A stretch of DNA of 64,000 nt from Labia minor (lineage: Eukaryota > Arthropoda > Insecta > Dermaptera > Spongiphoridae): assembly GCA_963082975.1 (NCBI GenBank), contig OY720345.1:77221034-77285033 (forward strand), read 5' to 3'. Below are positions 1-11,099 of this stretch, piece after piece. The position numbers and the translations under genes are program-made. Numbering within the stretch: the first letter of the stretch is position 1; every line of letters starts with the position of its first letter. Under the pieces are notes generated by a model that saw only the letters and a list, made by a program, of their open reading frames with translations, made no database searches and was not told where the DNA came from.

Positions 1-3000
1 CATTTGAAAAAGGGAGAGAATTATGGGCATCTCTATGTGATGATGATGAATTATCCCTTGAATTAGAACGAGAAACCGGAGGAGTTGCTCTAGCTAAATT
101 GAAAAATATTCAAATAAAATAAGGTATTGCTAAAACTTTAAATAAATAGTTTATTATCATTATTATGCATTTATGGTTTTACCTTCATTTTTATGTGAGC
201 TAAGCATTCTTTTACGTTCACTTTCTACGTCCAATCCTAAAGTATTTGAAGATCTCATGAGATCTGAAGAACGTTTATCATCACTTGTATCTAATGCAGC
301 AAATTTGTTACTATTAAATGAAGCTGATTTTTTCTCATCCGTTTTCGTGGAAACTCCTCTGCGCCATTGTGAAAATTTGCCTTTATAGCCAAGTTGTAAA
401 TGGGTATCAAGTGACCCTTGCTATATAAGAGAAAAACATTATAAGAAAAATGAACTTTAAAACAAAATAATAATAAATTTATTTCAATACTGTTGATTAT
501 ATTATATATTATTAGGATGTTAAAGTAAATTATTTATAATTTTCGAAATAATATATATTAAAAAATTATTTTGATGAAAATTTGAGATTATATTAAAAAT
601 AAAGTGTTAACTAACTAACCTTTAATTGTTTAATTTTTGTTAAATCAAAAGGAGCAGGCCTTCTCCAAGATACCGATTGCCATTCCTCATTTTCTGAAAA
701 AATTTAATTTTTGATAAATTAATGAATTCACAAGAAACGAATATCAATCAATGGTTTTAATATATAATTAATGATTATTTATTTTTAAGGCAAATCTAAC
801 TTGAGTGGACATGCTTTTACATTATTTTTCATTTTAAAGTCAATAGGAGCGAACTTACTAAGTTTTCTACGATCTTGAAGTCTATCATCCTTTCGAGGAG
901 TATTCATAGTATTTAAATTAAGAGTTTCTATTGTCTCTCTTTCACGATCAGCTTCTTTTTGAATTTGATCGATAGTTTTTGGATTAGATTCATCTCTTCT
1001 GGGAACCCATTTATTTAATCGCAATTCTTCCACATCTTGTACCATAAAACGGACCCGAGATGAAATTTCTCCTCTTCGATTTGCAAGCTGTTTCATTTGA
1101 TCTATATAGGGACCGAGATCCTAAAAAAAATATTAAGATTAAAATTAAAAAATAATTATATATAATAGAAAGATTAAAATTATTAAATAATTACCTGATA
1201 ATTATTATTACTTTTACTTTCAAGATCTTTTCCAATTGTCGTAAGTAATTTACATAGACATTCTAAACTTTCTTCATCACCTCCGCTTAGTAAATGTTTG
1301 ATACATCGGATCATTATATTTACAGTCAACATCGATAATTTGTATAATTCTCCAATGAATCTAAAAATATATTTGTAGTTAAATGATAAATAGATGAACA
1401 TATAAGAGAAGAAATAGAAACTTTAATTTATAATGTTCAGATTTTAAAATCGTCAAAGATACTCAGAAACTCTAGTCTGACATAAAAAATAGTTTCATCA
1501 TTCAAAAATAAAGACAAGTGTTCTAAATAAATATTCAATCTTTCTTTTCTATTAAACAAATTATTAGTACCTTATATTTCCCAAGGATTTCATTCGAATT
1601 TTTCTCCAATCTTCATCAAATTGCAATTGTAATTCTTTCTTTTTTTCCTAAAAATACAATTTTTTTCACACAATTATTAAAGAACGATTTATTAATATTT
1701 TCATTTTTTATTAATTATATTTAATCATAAAGAAATTATCCTTAAAATATTTTTAGCTTCACTACTTTCATTAAATAATGTAATAATCATTTTATTGTTT
1801 TATTTAATCTGTATATATAATATAATAACTTACGGGATCTACACAATTTTTAATTTCCTCAAGCTTTTTATCTTTATCAATTTCTGCTTCTTTATTTTTT
1901 TCAAATTCTTCTTGACATCTATTGATTAAAATTTTTCGAAAATTACCCGTTTCAACTTTTTCACCAGGTTTTGTATTGGAAGAATTAGGGACCGCCATGT
2001 TTTGAAGAACTTTACACATTGTAGCGTAAGCAACTGAAAATGATGGCTCATCGACGGCCTAGAAGTAAACAATTAAATTTGAAATAAAAAGAAAAAGAAA
2101 ATAATAATTTATTAAAAAAATTGGATTAATTTAATACACACCTTATCGAAAACTAAATCGATTACACCTTTCAATCTTTGTGAATTATCAATCGGTAATT
2201 CTTTAACTTGATTTACCAAAGTATCGAACTTTTGAGGTGTTAATTTATTCAAAACACCTCTAACTCTTTTATATAAATCGTCTGTTTTTTGAATTTCATT
2301 ATCTACATTAGGTATGGAAGTTCCTTTAAATCTTCCAGGTTTCCAAGCATTATCTGATTCATGAAGCTTAACATCTTCTTTGAGTGATATTGAAAATTGA
2401 ATTAAATTTTGTTTTCCTCCTTTGTTAGGCTTGCCTTGTTGACTATTTCGTTTTGATAAGGTTTGCTATAGAATATAAAAAAAAATATTTGTAAATTCAT
2501 TTATATTTATTTTTATTAGTTGAGAAATTTTAAATTTTAAAATTTGATATTTACAGGCCGTAATTTAATTTAATAATTATTCTTTTAAAATAACAAGTAA
2601 TAAATAGAAAATAATTTACCCTGGTACTATTCATAACAACATCTAAATCTGGAAGATTATCAGGTTTCTTCTTTGATTCAGGATCATTCATTAACTCCAA
2701 AAGGAATTCTCGGCCATATTTCTTTTTACCAAGAGGATTAACCGGGCTCCATTGATCTAAATGTCAAAAATCAATTATTTAGAAATACAAAATATAAAAA
2801 TCTAATTATATATATATATATTGCAAATTTTGGCCAGGAATAAAAATTTACCTTGTGAATATTTAAGATTACTTCGAGGAGTTGGCTCAGTTTTGTTTAC
2901 AACAGGAACTGAAGGTTCAGTTTTTGTTTCGGTTAAGTGATTAGTAGTTTCTGTAGTTTCTGTATTTATATCATTTTTATTATCTAATTTCTCTTTTTCA

Positions 3001-6000
3001 TCATTTTCAGATGATTCATTAGCTTTAAGAAACATGTTTGGAACAACGGCTAGTTTCTGCTCAAAATTATTATTTTGAATTGTAGGTGATTCAGGTCTTG
3101 AAGAAGAATTCGAAATACTATTGGATATATTGGAATTTTTATCTTCAATTTGTGAAGGTATATTGTTAGAAGTTTTAACTTGTAAATATTTTTCATCTTC
3201 TATAGATGAAAGATCTTTCATTATAGTTGGGGCCTGGTTGGCAGATACAGGAGGAGATGGCTCTCCAGAAACAAGTTGATCAATTGTTGGAGTAGCACTA
3301 TCCGACAATTCAGGCTCAACACTTTTGGAGGTTGTATTGAAAACGGAAGTGTTTGTACTTCCAACTTGACTTCCTCTTTTGGATTTTTTCTCGTTTGAAC
3401 CTGAAAATCAAATAAAAAAAAACAAATTTAGAAAATGTTTATTTATATTAAAAATTAATTCAAAAATTCTGCAATAATATTCAATATATATAAGTGCAAA
3501 AAACTAAAATAGTTTTCAAAAATGCAATTTCTGCCAAGACAATTGCAAATTTTCTGAATAATATCAAAATGTAAAATAGAAAAATTTTTCTATTTTTCAA
3601 AAAACTTTGATTAAATTTGATAATAAAAGAAAGTCTTCTAGAATTGAAACTTTAAAAAGTTGGTTAATACATTATTTCAACAACTCTAGTTTCGTCATTT
3701 TAATAATTAAAAATATAAAACTATCTATTTCACTTATACATAAATAAATGGTACTTACTTTCATCATCGCTAGAATTAGAATTTACATTAGCCTGAGAAT
3801 GAGTAGTTTCAGCAGGTTGAACATTTGATAAATCAGGTAACGGTGAAAATTCTACAGGTAAAGCATTATTTTCAGCTTTAGTGGTGGTGAAACCACTAGT
3901 AGGAATCGAATCTTTAGATGGAGAAGGTTTCACCAATCTGAAACCATCAATATTATATTAAAACAAAATATATTTTTCTAATTTACTTAATTTATTTTCA
4001 ATATAATTTGTTTTTTAAAAAAGTCCCATTTTTAATGAAGACAATCTAAATTATATTTATTAAATATCCATAGTAAACGCATTTAACCAGTATCATTTTT
4101 GTAATATTTTATTTTTTTCTATGTTCTCTATAATAAAACTAATTTATGTGAATTTTAAATTCCTACTCTTATCAAATTTGTTTTTTTCACTTAAAATTTA
4201 TAATATATAATAACTTTTATGGAATGGAATCATGATTACTATAATTAAATGTATGAATTAAATGGAATCAAATATATATCAAATGGGAAAATATTAGAAG
4301 AAAAATAATTGAATTAAAATATATTAGCATAAAAGACAAATTACTTGTTAAAAGAATGAAATATTTATAATTATAATAAAAGCGGATCATGAAATTAATA
4401 TAATGAAATGAAAAAATGGAAAATTACAAGACTAGTTTCGAGAATTAAAATATTAAGATAGCAATTAAAGAAATTCTTGTTTATCAGTTTTAGATGTAAA
4501 CTTTAAATGTTTTTGTGATAAAAAGTGATTTTATTTCCATTAATTTTATATATAAATTAATTATTTCTATTTTTATTAACTAGATCGAATATTTTATTTA
4601 CGTTAAATATGGAACAACCTAAAAAAACTTATTATTGAAAATGATTTACCCGTCAAGATATCCCGCAGGAACAAAACGGCAAGATTCGTTAGATGCAATA
4701 TTTGATAAGGGGATTTCCCTCGGAATTGGACCAGTATTACAAGACAAAGTCTCGTTTGACGGAGCATTGCTCCCCGGAGCCGCACTAGGACGCTCCCGAT
4801 CTTTCGACTTGGAAGTTTTCTCAGAGCGTTTCTAGAAAAAAAAAATCAGTTTTAATAATAATCATAAAATTTGCTTAAGAATTTATTTTAAGAATCTCAA
4901 TTTCGAGAATTTAAGGCTCGTGAATGAATGAACTATATAATGAATCTTTATAATATATTAAATCTTTGAACCTAATACCTGAAATATACCTAATAAATGA
5001 AAATTATTCATCGTTTTTCGATAATTGTGTTTAAAAATTGATGAATAAGAGAAAAATGTGTCTCTCTATGTTAATGTTAAAATAATAAAAATTTGAAGTG
5101 AAAATTATATACCCCCATATTTCTAATTTATTATGTTTATGTCAGGCGTGAAAATTAGTAAAAAATTTCAATTAATTTACCTTACAGAAGCAAAAACATT
5201 TGAGACAACCCATATTTAATAAATATCCCCTGATAAGATTACCAGGGTACTGCCTATTATTTCAAATTTATTATTGAAGAAAAAAAAATGGATTGTTAAC
5301 TGGTAAACATAAACAAACTCGCTATATCTAAATTCTTCAAACTCCTTAACATGAATAAATACGCAATCACTAAAATTAATGCGTAACAAGAAAGCAGAAA
5401 AACTCAAAATGCGTCCCAATTACAAAGGACTAAATTTCCATAAACCTTTCTTTAATCAAAATAGTCTAGTGGTTCATTTAAAATCAATTCTAATTAGAGT
5501 ATATAAATTATTTATCTTGGAGGAAAAATATATAACTTATCTATTAGTATGATTGTTAGGAAAAATTACAATTTAGAATATTCATAAATTTTTTTCTTTT
5601 TAAGAATCAATTTTTATCTATCACTTGGATTATTAATTAATAACTATTTATTTAGAGAATAAAAATACCTTAGCTGTATGTTTATTTTGATTAGCAGAAG
5701 GCTGTATATTTTTAGTTAAAAGTCAACGGGAGGAGATTGCTCCTTTTCATCTTTTATTTTTCCTTTGTCTTGAGAAAGATTGTTTGAGCTTTGATTAATC
5801 GTTGGCCTAACATTTTTAATATTACTTGCTTTAATTTGTGAGCTATCTGACGTATTCATTTTTTTAACACACATGAACTGCTGGTGCATTGGTATTTGCA
5901 GATACAACAGGGGGCTGTAAGTTCTACAGTCTGAAAAAATCAAGAAAATATTGTGATTTATTATAAAAAAAATCAAGAATGTAAAATTTTATAATTTCAT
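1..6000. repeat. 6-kb direct duplication, copy A (partner 30641-36640)
   Basis: Base n here matches base n+30640. By eye I find three mismatches (near 130, 136 and 3964) and no indels. Identity stops abruptly after 6000, where this copy continues into further eIF4G 5' exons and the partner enters a Ty3/gypsy element. The left limit is cut by the window. It may be a recent segmental duplication or two haplotypes placed in series by the assembler. Confidence 0.95.
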
Positions 6001-6525
6001 TTCTAAAAAATAAATTTTGTAAATTAATAATATTTAAATGAATAATTATTATGATAAATAAGTAAATTAGTTGAAAATATACTTTTCTGAGTTTGAGTTT
6101 GAGGTTGTTGACCTGTAGAAACAGGTTGCATTGGCATTGTTACCATAGAAAGTTGCATTGGATGCTGTTGTATAAGAGGTAATGACTGAGTTTGCGCACC
6201 CTGTTGAACTTGTTGTCCAGTCACTGCAGGGGCTGCAGGTCTTTGTGCTACATTATAATATACTGAAACAAAAAAGATCTTATGTTTAATATAATTTAAA
6301 AAAATAATTTGTATCATTCATAATAAAATTAATCAAGATTAAAAAAATGATTTATAATTGAATTATACATACATTGATTGTTTTGATAAGGATATATATT
6401 TTGAGAATTTAACATTAGATTTGGAGGTGTAGCCGAAGCAGTTGCTTGATAATAATTATGATGATTCTGTTGTCTTTGCTGGTTGGAAAATGAAAAGTTT
6501 GGCAGAAATTGTGGATATTGCAAAG
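1..6525 (-). CDS. eIF4G: Eukaryotic translation initiation factor 4 gamma, copy A (3' end outside window)
   Basis: Scaffold of the cap-binding complex eIF4F, acting in the cytoplasm with eIF4E, eIF4A and eIF3. Exons by GT-AG splicing, in transcript order: 6525-6373, 6262-6083, 5930-5669, 4831-4650, 3937-3759, 3400-2852, 2756-2620 ([10 protein letters not shown], canonical YxxxxL-phi eIF4E-binding motif), 2465-2142, 2058-1834 ([20 protein letters not shown]4G core), 1647-1571, 1360-1195, 1120-859 ([11 protein letters not shown] and NKWVPRR, end of MIF4G), 693-620, 420-183, and 93 running off the edge. Phases agree from 4831 leftward. The Gln-rich 5' exons at 6525-6083 are in phase with each other, but exon 5930-5669 needs a one-base frame change near its end to join 4831. 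No start codon was placed; an upstream exon is likely. The eIF4E site argues against the DAP5/NAT1 paralogue. Positions 1-6000 are duplicated at 30641-36640. Confidence 0.93.
5181..5213 (-). CDS. Possible alternative first exon of eIF4G (copy A)
   Basis: On the minus strand an ATG at 5213 opens [11 protein letters not shown], followed directly by a GTAAAT donor. The frame is phase 0 with the next exon (4831-4650), so it would give an open N terminus without the exons at 5669-6525. Met-Gly-Cys with clustered cysteines resembles an N-myristoylation/palmitoylation signal. This is a prediction from sequence only; chance is possible in a short exon. The same exon is at 35821-35853. Confidence 0.35.
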
Positions 6526-6729
6526 CTATAGTAGGAAAGAAAAAATCGCTGATGGAACTCTTATTACATTCTTTTTTTAACACATTTTGTCTGTTAAGAT
6601 AAAATTTGTATTATAAATAAATTTTAATTAATTACAAATCATTTATCAAGAAGTTATTGTTTAAACCACTAAAAAAATAATTAATTAGTGGAATTGGAGT
6701 AAAAGTATATTTTTTAAATAAATATATAT

Positions 6730-7012
6730 ATATATCTCCAGGAACTGACAAGCCCTGGTTCTATACAGCCCTGCACCAGCAGGACTACTTCAAAAACAAA
6801 CAACTATAAGCAACAATAGATCGTGATGAGAATAACTCCAGGTGGTACCCAATTTACCCGTCACCTGGAGGATCCGGATCTTCACGAGCACACAAAATGA
6901 AGAATAAAGTTAACACCTAAAGAACATTCATATATGGGCCCACTTAACATCAATACCCTTAAATGTATGGGAGCTTTGCGTGATCCTAGATGGTCCAAAC
7001 GCAAATAATAAT
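6730..7012 (+). mobile_element. Possible LINE 3' fragment with TAA-type tail
   Basis: A block of mixed base composition inside very AT-rich sequence (from the CAGGAACTGACAAGCC area to TGGTCCAAACGC). It ends in an (AAT)n run followed by (TA)n. TAA-type tails are usual for I-clade LINEs. No coding domain could be read, so the assignment rests on the tail and the compositional island only. Confidence 0.3.
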
Positions 7013-7082
7013 AATATATATATATATATATATATATATTAAATTTTATAAAATGTTCTCAGAAAATATTATTATCATAATA

Positions 7083-7855
7083 CAGGGTTATGCATTATAA
7101 TAAATAAAATTATTCAATGATTTATATAAATGAAATCAAAATAAATACAAATAATTTTTATCTGTTGCAAAAAATCGTTGAAATTTGAACACTAATAAAT
7201 TAAATTAATCTAAATTTATTTATTAATTATTGTATTTATTTTGTTTTCATCTTTTTTTTTTGACCCAAATGACTTTAAATTATAACGACTCTGAAGTCGA
7301 AATATTTCTACCTGAAGAAGAATCTTCTGTAGACTCCGAACCCATAAATAACTCAAGAAAAAAACGAAACATGGTTATCTCGGAAATAATTAAAGGTGTA
7401 AGACGAGTATTTGAAAGAAATGCTTCAGTCAAAGAAATACCTGAAAATCTTGACCTCTCAATTTCGGCCGTTTATAAATTAATAAAACAAAATAGGGAGG
7501 AAATAGTTTTTACTAAAAAAGGAAGAAAAGAGACACCAAATGGAGGAAAAAAAATAAAATTTCTCCTTATCTCTTTAGAGATTCTTCATGAAGAATTGGT
7601 TTCTGAAGGAATTTTGAAGAGCCGAAATACCATCTCAAGGACCCTTAAAACCATTAAATATACTAGGAAGAAGCTCGTTAGAATTCAAATGAAACGAAAC
7701 AACCAAAGAACAGTTGAAAGTAGACAACTGTATGCAAGAGGTATAGAATAACTTAATGACTCAAATTTGGTTTTTAAATAAAATTTTGTTTATATTTATT
7801 TTGAATTTATTTATATACTATTGAATAATGTTATTTATATTAGTGCAAAACCCTG
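7083..7855 (+). mobile_element. Tc1/mariner-like element with TA target duplication, copy 1
   Basis: TA-flanked element with imperfect terminal inverted repeats: the left end starts CAGGGTTATGCATT and the right end, read in reverse, starts CAGGGTTTTGCACT; both arms then run toward a shared ATTATTCAAT. It encodes only an N-terminal transposase piece (see 7230-7751) and lacks the catalytic DDE part. A second copy, split by another element, is at 41436-42840 and shares flanking DNA on both sides. Confidence 0.85.
7230..7751 (+). CDS. Tc1/mariner-like transposase, N-terminal DNA-binding part only
   Basis: 173-codon frame inside the TIR element. Residues about 55-90 (VRRVFERNASVKEI, LDLSISAVYKLIKQN) look like a first helix-turn-helix and about 120-160 (RNTISRTLKTIKYTRKKL) like the second half of a paired-type domain that precedes the DDE core in this superfamily. 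It stops at ESRQLYARGIE; just after the stop the frame reads LNDSNLVF, where the first catalytic region would normally begin, then ends. So it could at most bind DNA. The true start is uncertain: the methionine at about residue 14 may be better than the first. Copy 2 at 42370-42736 is frameshifted. Confidence 0.7.
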   Translation: MYLFCFHLFFLTQMTLNYNDSEVEIFLPEEESSVDSEPINNSRKKRNMVISEIIKGVRRVFERNASVKEIPENLDLSISAVYKLIKQNREEIVFTKKGRKETPNGGKKIKFLLISLEILHEELVSEGILKSRNTISRTLKTIKYTRKKLVRIQMKRNNQRTVESRQLYARGIE

Positions 7856-7902
7856 TAATGAAAAAAAATCAAATAATTAATTTAAAAAAAAAATATGCAA
7901 AG

Positions 7903-8114
7903 CTTAAGGCGCCACAGGGTGAGAAGTTAGCGAAGCTGCCTCACATTCTCGTGGTCCCGGGTTCAAGTCCCAGGCCTAGCAAGGGAATTGCTCTATCTGG
8001 GGTCTATAGGACTTTGCATTGTCGATCCGACATACTTGCCCCCACCCCCTCCCTCTTCATCTCAGTATATCTACCAAGAAAATTAATATAATATTGTCTT
8101 CTATTATAACATAT
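7903..8114 (+). mobile_element. tRNA-derived SINE with a distinct tail
   Basis: The head carries a B-box-like GGTTCAAGTCCC and matches the SINE at 46612. From 8008 the body differs from the other copies (ACTTTGCATTGTCGATCC onward), and this tail recurs at 43679-43791. It is therefore a mosaic or a sister SINE family sharing the tRNA-like head. Confidence 0.65.
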
Positions 8115-8904
8115 ACAATATAATATGTTTAGTATAATATTTAATCAATAAATGAATAAATTAAAGAATAAATAAGAAAATAAAAAATAAATTAAGGCTT
8201 TGATATACTGAAATGATAATATAATTGAAAAGTCTTAAAATTAATTATTATTATATTTACATGAGCACAAATTAATGAATAATTAATTTGATTTTATTTT
8301 CATTAATTATTATATTTTTGATTCTTGAATGTTTGAGATACATATATATAATGTATATTATTGGATTACCTAAGTAAAGCATATATGGTAGATATATATA
8401 ATACATAATCATACATATAATATATATTTTTTTAATTGTGTTAGAAGCCATAGGAAAATAAATTAAAACGACTTTTTACATTTTAAGTCAATTAACCGGC
8501 ATGTAATTAAATTGAATTAAAAGATTAATTTGTCATGTTAACAAGATTCTTGAAAGAATTTAAATTAGCTTGAAGTTATCGAATTCTTTTAATAATTATC
8601 GATAAAAGTGTTTACAAAATTATTTTATCACATAATTTTAATTTACCTAAAGAGAGAGAAAAATAATAAATTTATAAATTTTAATAATATATTGAGAATT
8701 ATAAATTTTTATAGAATTTTCGTAATTTTCGATAGTAAAACATATTCAATTACTTAATGAATTTTATTTCTTGTTAGTTTGATTGAAACATCAATGAAAA
8801 GGAAATGGTTTCTTTTTATCTCACAGGAAATATTTTATCTACTATAATATTCCCTTTACATTACAATATACATATTAGTGGTTTCGAGGTTTTATCATAT
8901 TCAT
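8115..8904. other. AT-rich sequence without recognised feature
   Basis: About 790 bases of AT-rich sequence with short AT microsatellites. I see no coding frame, tRNA or repeat end. Confidence 0.5.
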
Positions 8905-10520
8905 ACACAGAGATAACAGTATATAACAGTATATGGACCCTCATATTTAGGATTTAACTTGGAAGCTATCTTGTCAGCGGCAGATGAGAGTTGGGTGATT
9001 CTCTTCAAGACAACATCACCAGGATGGAATTTATCGGGCCTTCTACGAAGATTATATCGTCGACTTTGATTCATACTAGCATGGAGGGAGTTTTCCTCTG
9101 CTAGGTGATGGACTTCGGGAATTTTACTAATTTTCTGAACCCAAAGTTCTTGATTTGTTCCTCCATCATCTAGAATTTCAGTTTCACAGATCGGTTGAAG
9201 TGGCCGAAGCTCTCTACCAAAATTTAAAAATGCGGGACTAAATTTTGTGGATTCGTGAACGGAAGAATTCAGGGCAAATTGAATTTCCCCAAGCTTTTCA
9301 TCAATTTTTGGTGGGTTTTCCCAAGATAAGAATCAATAAGTTGTTTTATATTACGATTTGACCGTTCGGTAGGATTTGCTTGTGAGTGATAAAAAGGGGT
9401 GTTGACTCTTTTTATCCCACAATCTTTAGAAACTTTATCCACTAGAGAACTAACAAAATTTTTGGCGTTATCCGTGATCAGTTGAACTGGAGCACCAAAC
9501 CGATGTAATATTTGTGCTTTTAGCTTTGCGACTATCACGTTAGAGGTGGCTCTTCTTAGTGGGCATAATTCGACCCACTTAGAAAACACATCCACGAAAA
9601 CTAAAAGATAGACATTTCCTTGAGAACTGCGGGGATATGGACCCATAATATCAACGGATACTACTTCCCAAGGTTGTTTGATATAACGAGGGTACATGAG
9701 TCCCATTGGTGGAGCATTTGGGGGCTTCACCCGTTGACATAAGTCACAGTGACGAACATAATTATAAACATCTTGGTATACGCCAGGCCAATAATAAGAT
9801 CGAATGACTCTGTCGTAAGTCTTGTATATTCCAAGATGTCCCGATTTGGGGTAGTCATGACATTCGCGCAATATAGCTTGTCTAAGACGTTTAGGGACAA
9901 CCACTTTCCATTCTTCAGAGGCATCCTCGAGTTCACCTTTTAATGGATTTTTACGGTGGTATAAGAGTTGGCCGTTTTGAATCAACCATCGAGGATGATC
10001 TCTTGGCGAATTAAGTACTCTATAATACTTCCGATCATACCACTCGTCTGGGGAGTCCTGCTGGGTCGGTGGATTCGATTTGTTGTCTACGGTAGAGGCA
10101 AGAGAAGCAACGACAACGATACGAGAAAGAGCATCGGCAACGGTATTAAGTTTACCCTTTCGATATTGGACATCAAAAGTATAAGCTTGTAATCGGAGTG
10201 CCCATCTGGCTAGACGTCCAGTGGGATCCTTAAGGTTAATAAGCCATTTGAGGCTTGCGTGATCGGTAACAACGGTAAAAGAATACCCTTCCAAGTAATG
10301 GCGATTTTTTTCAATGCCAAAGAGAACGGCGAGACATTCCTTTTCAGTGACGCTATAATTACGTTCGGCTGAATTTAAAGTTCTTGAACAATAGGCAATG
10401 ACTCGCTCGTGTCCTTCTTGTATTTGAGATAGGACTGCGCCTAAGCCGGTATTACTTGCGTCTGTTTGCAGAGTGAACGGTAGCGAAAAATCGGGTCGGG
10501 CGAGAACAGATGCTATGGCT
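8905..10520 (-). mobile_element. Ty3/gypsy pol fragment: RNase H, integrase and C-terminal region
   Basis: Read on the minus strand from about 10520. RNase H of the reverse transcriptase (LQTDASNTGLGAVLSQ, then YSVTEKECLAVLFG) leads into a 341-codon open frame (10294-9269) with the RNase H end (VVTDHASLKWL, VADALSR), the H2C2 zinc-binding region (GHLGIYKTYDRVIRSYYWPG, CDLCQRVK) and the integrase core with D (SVDIMGPYP), D (LITDNAKNF) and E (NPTERSNRN). A frameshift near 9280 separates the C-terminal part, which continues to about 8905 (LNPKYEGPY). No reverse-transcriptase palm, gag or LTR was found, so it is a 5'-truncated, decayed copy. Its right end abuts the RS-rich ORF without a visible boundary. 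Confidence 0.9.
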
Positions 10521-10928
10521 GATGATGAATGATGAACACGGTAAGAATATTTGGTACGATGATGACGTGAATGGTAATCGAATTCACCATCATCATATCA
10601 TCGACTTGAGCGATGTCGGTGACGATGTGATCTCGGTATTGATAATCATCGCGAGAATAACGAAATGGTGACCGGGAACGGGACGAGAACGGGAGCGGGA
10701 ACGAGAACGAGATCGTGATCTTCGATGATGATGATGTGAACGCGAACGGGAACGAGAACGAGATCTTCGATGATGATGATGATGGTGATGGTGACGTGAA
10801 CGATGATTGAAATTATTCGCAAGCGAATTTGTTGATGGTGTAGATGTTGTTGAAGGTGCCAACGAGGCTGATTGTTGTATTGGAGTTACACTATAATTAC
10901 AATTATTAACTCCTTGATTGGTAGACAT
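10520..10928 (-). pseudogene. RS/His-rich reading frame broken by small indels
   Basis: From ATG 10928 the frame gives a Ser/Thr/Asn-rich leader (about 40 residues), a run of eight histidines, then Arg-Ser dipeptides, HHHH, and more Arg-Ser. The open frame ends at 10593, but the RS/His-rich character continues after a one-base shift (RSRSPFRYSRDDYQYRDH), then another shift (HRHRSSR), then past a TGA (YDDGEFDYHSRHHRTKYSYR), before running into the gypsy RNase H. This looks like the N terminus of an SR-type or RNA-binding protein degraded by indels, or sequence with homopolymer errors. Family not recognised. It could belong upstream of eIF4G on the same strand, but no splice link was found. Confidence 0.5.
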
Positions 10929-10981
10929 AATAAATATATAGCTTAATTATATATATATATTTTGTAATGAAATTTTAATGA

Positions 10982-11061
10982 TAGCAATTCTGGAGTATTT
11001 TATTTTTTGAAGAATTTCCTGTGAAATTAAATAAAGAATGGGATATTCTCCAGAATTGCTT
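10982..11061. repeat. Short inverted repeat with about 14-bp arms
   Basis: AGCAATTCTGGAG near 10984 is matched by its reverse complement CTCCAGAATTGCT near 11048-11060, enclosing about 50 bases. It lies just upstream of the RS-rich ATG. It could be a small foldback element. Confidence 0.6.
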
Positions 11062-11099
11062 AAATTAATATGAAACCCAAAAAAAAATCAAAATTCCAA

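Noticed and set aside
173-388. Plus-strand open frame (and copy at 30813-31028)
   Set aside because: Antisense shadow of eIF4G exon 183-420.
1459-1500. Intronic word TCAGAAACTCTAGTCTGAC seen also near 29476 and 32099
   Set aside because: The 32099 copy is due to the duplication; one further partial match in another intron is too little to define an element.
4635-4835. Plus-strand open frame (and its copy at 35275-35475)
   Set aside because: It is antisense to an eIF4G exon with consistent splice sites and phases on the minus strand.
1-6525. Identification as eIF4G2/DAP5 (NAT1)
   Set aside because: DAP5 lacks the eIF4E-binding YxxxxL-phi motif, which is present here before MIF4G.
7020-8115. 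Extension of the eIF4G duplication into 41380-43791
   Set aside because: These regions are related but clearly less similar than the eIF4G copies, so they represent an older, separate repeat rather than the same duplication event.
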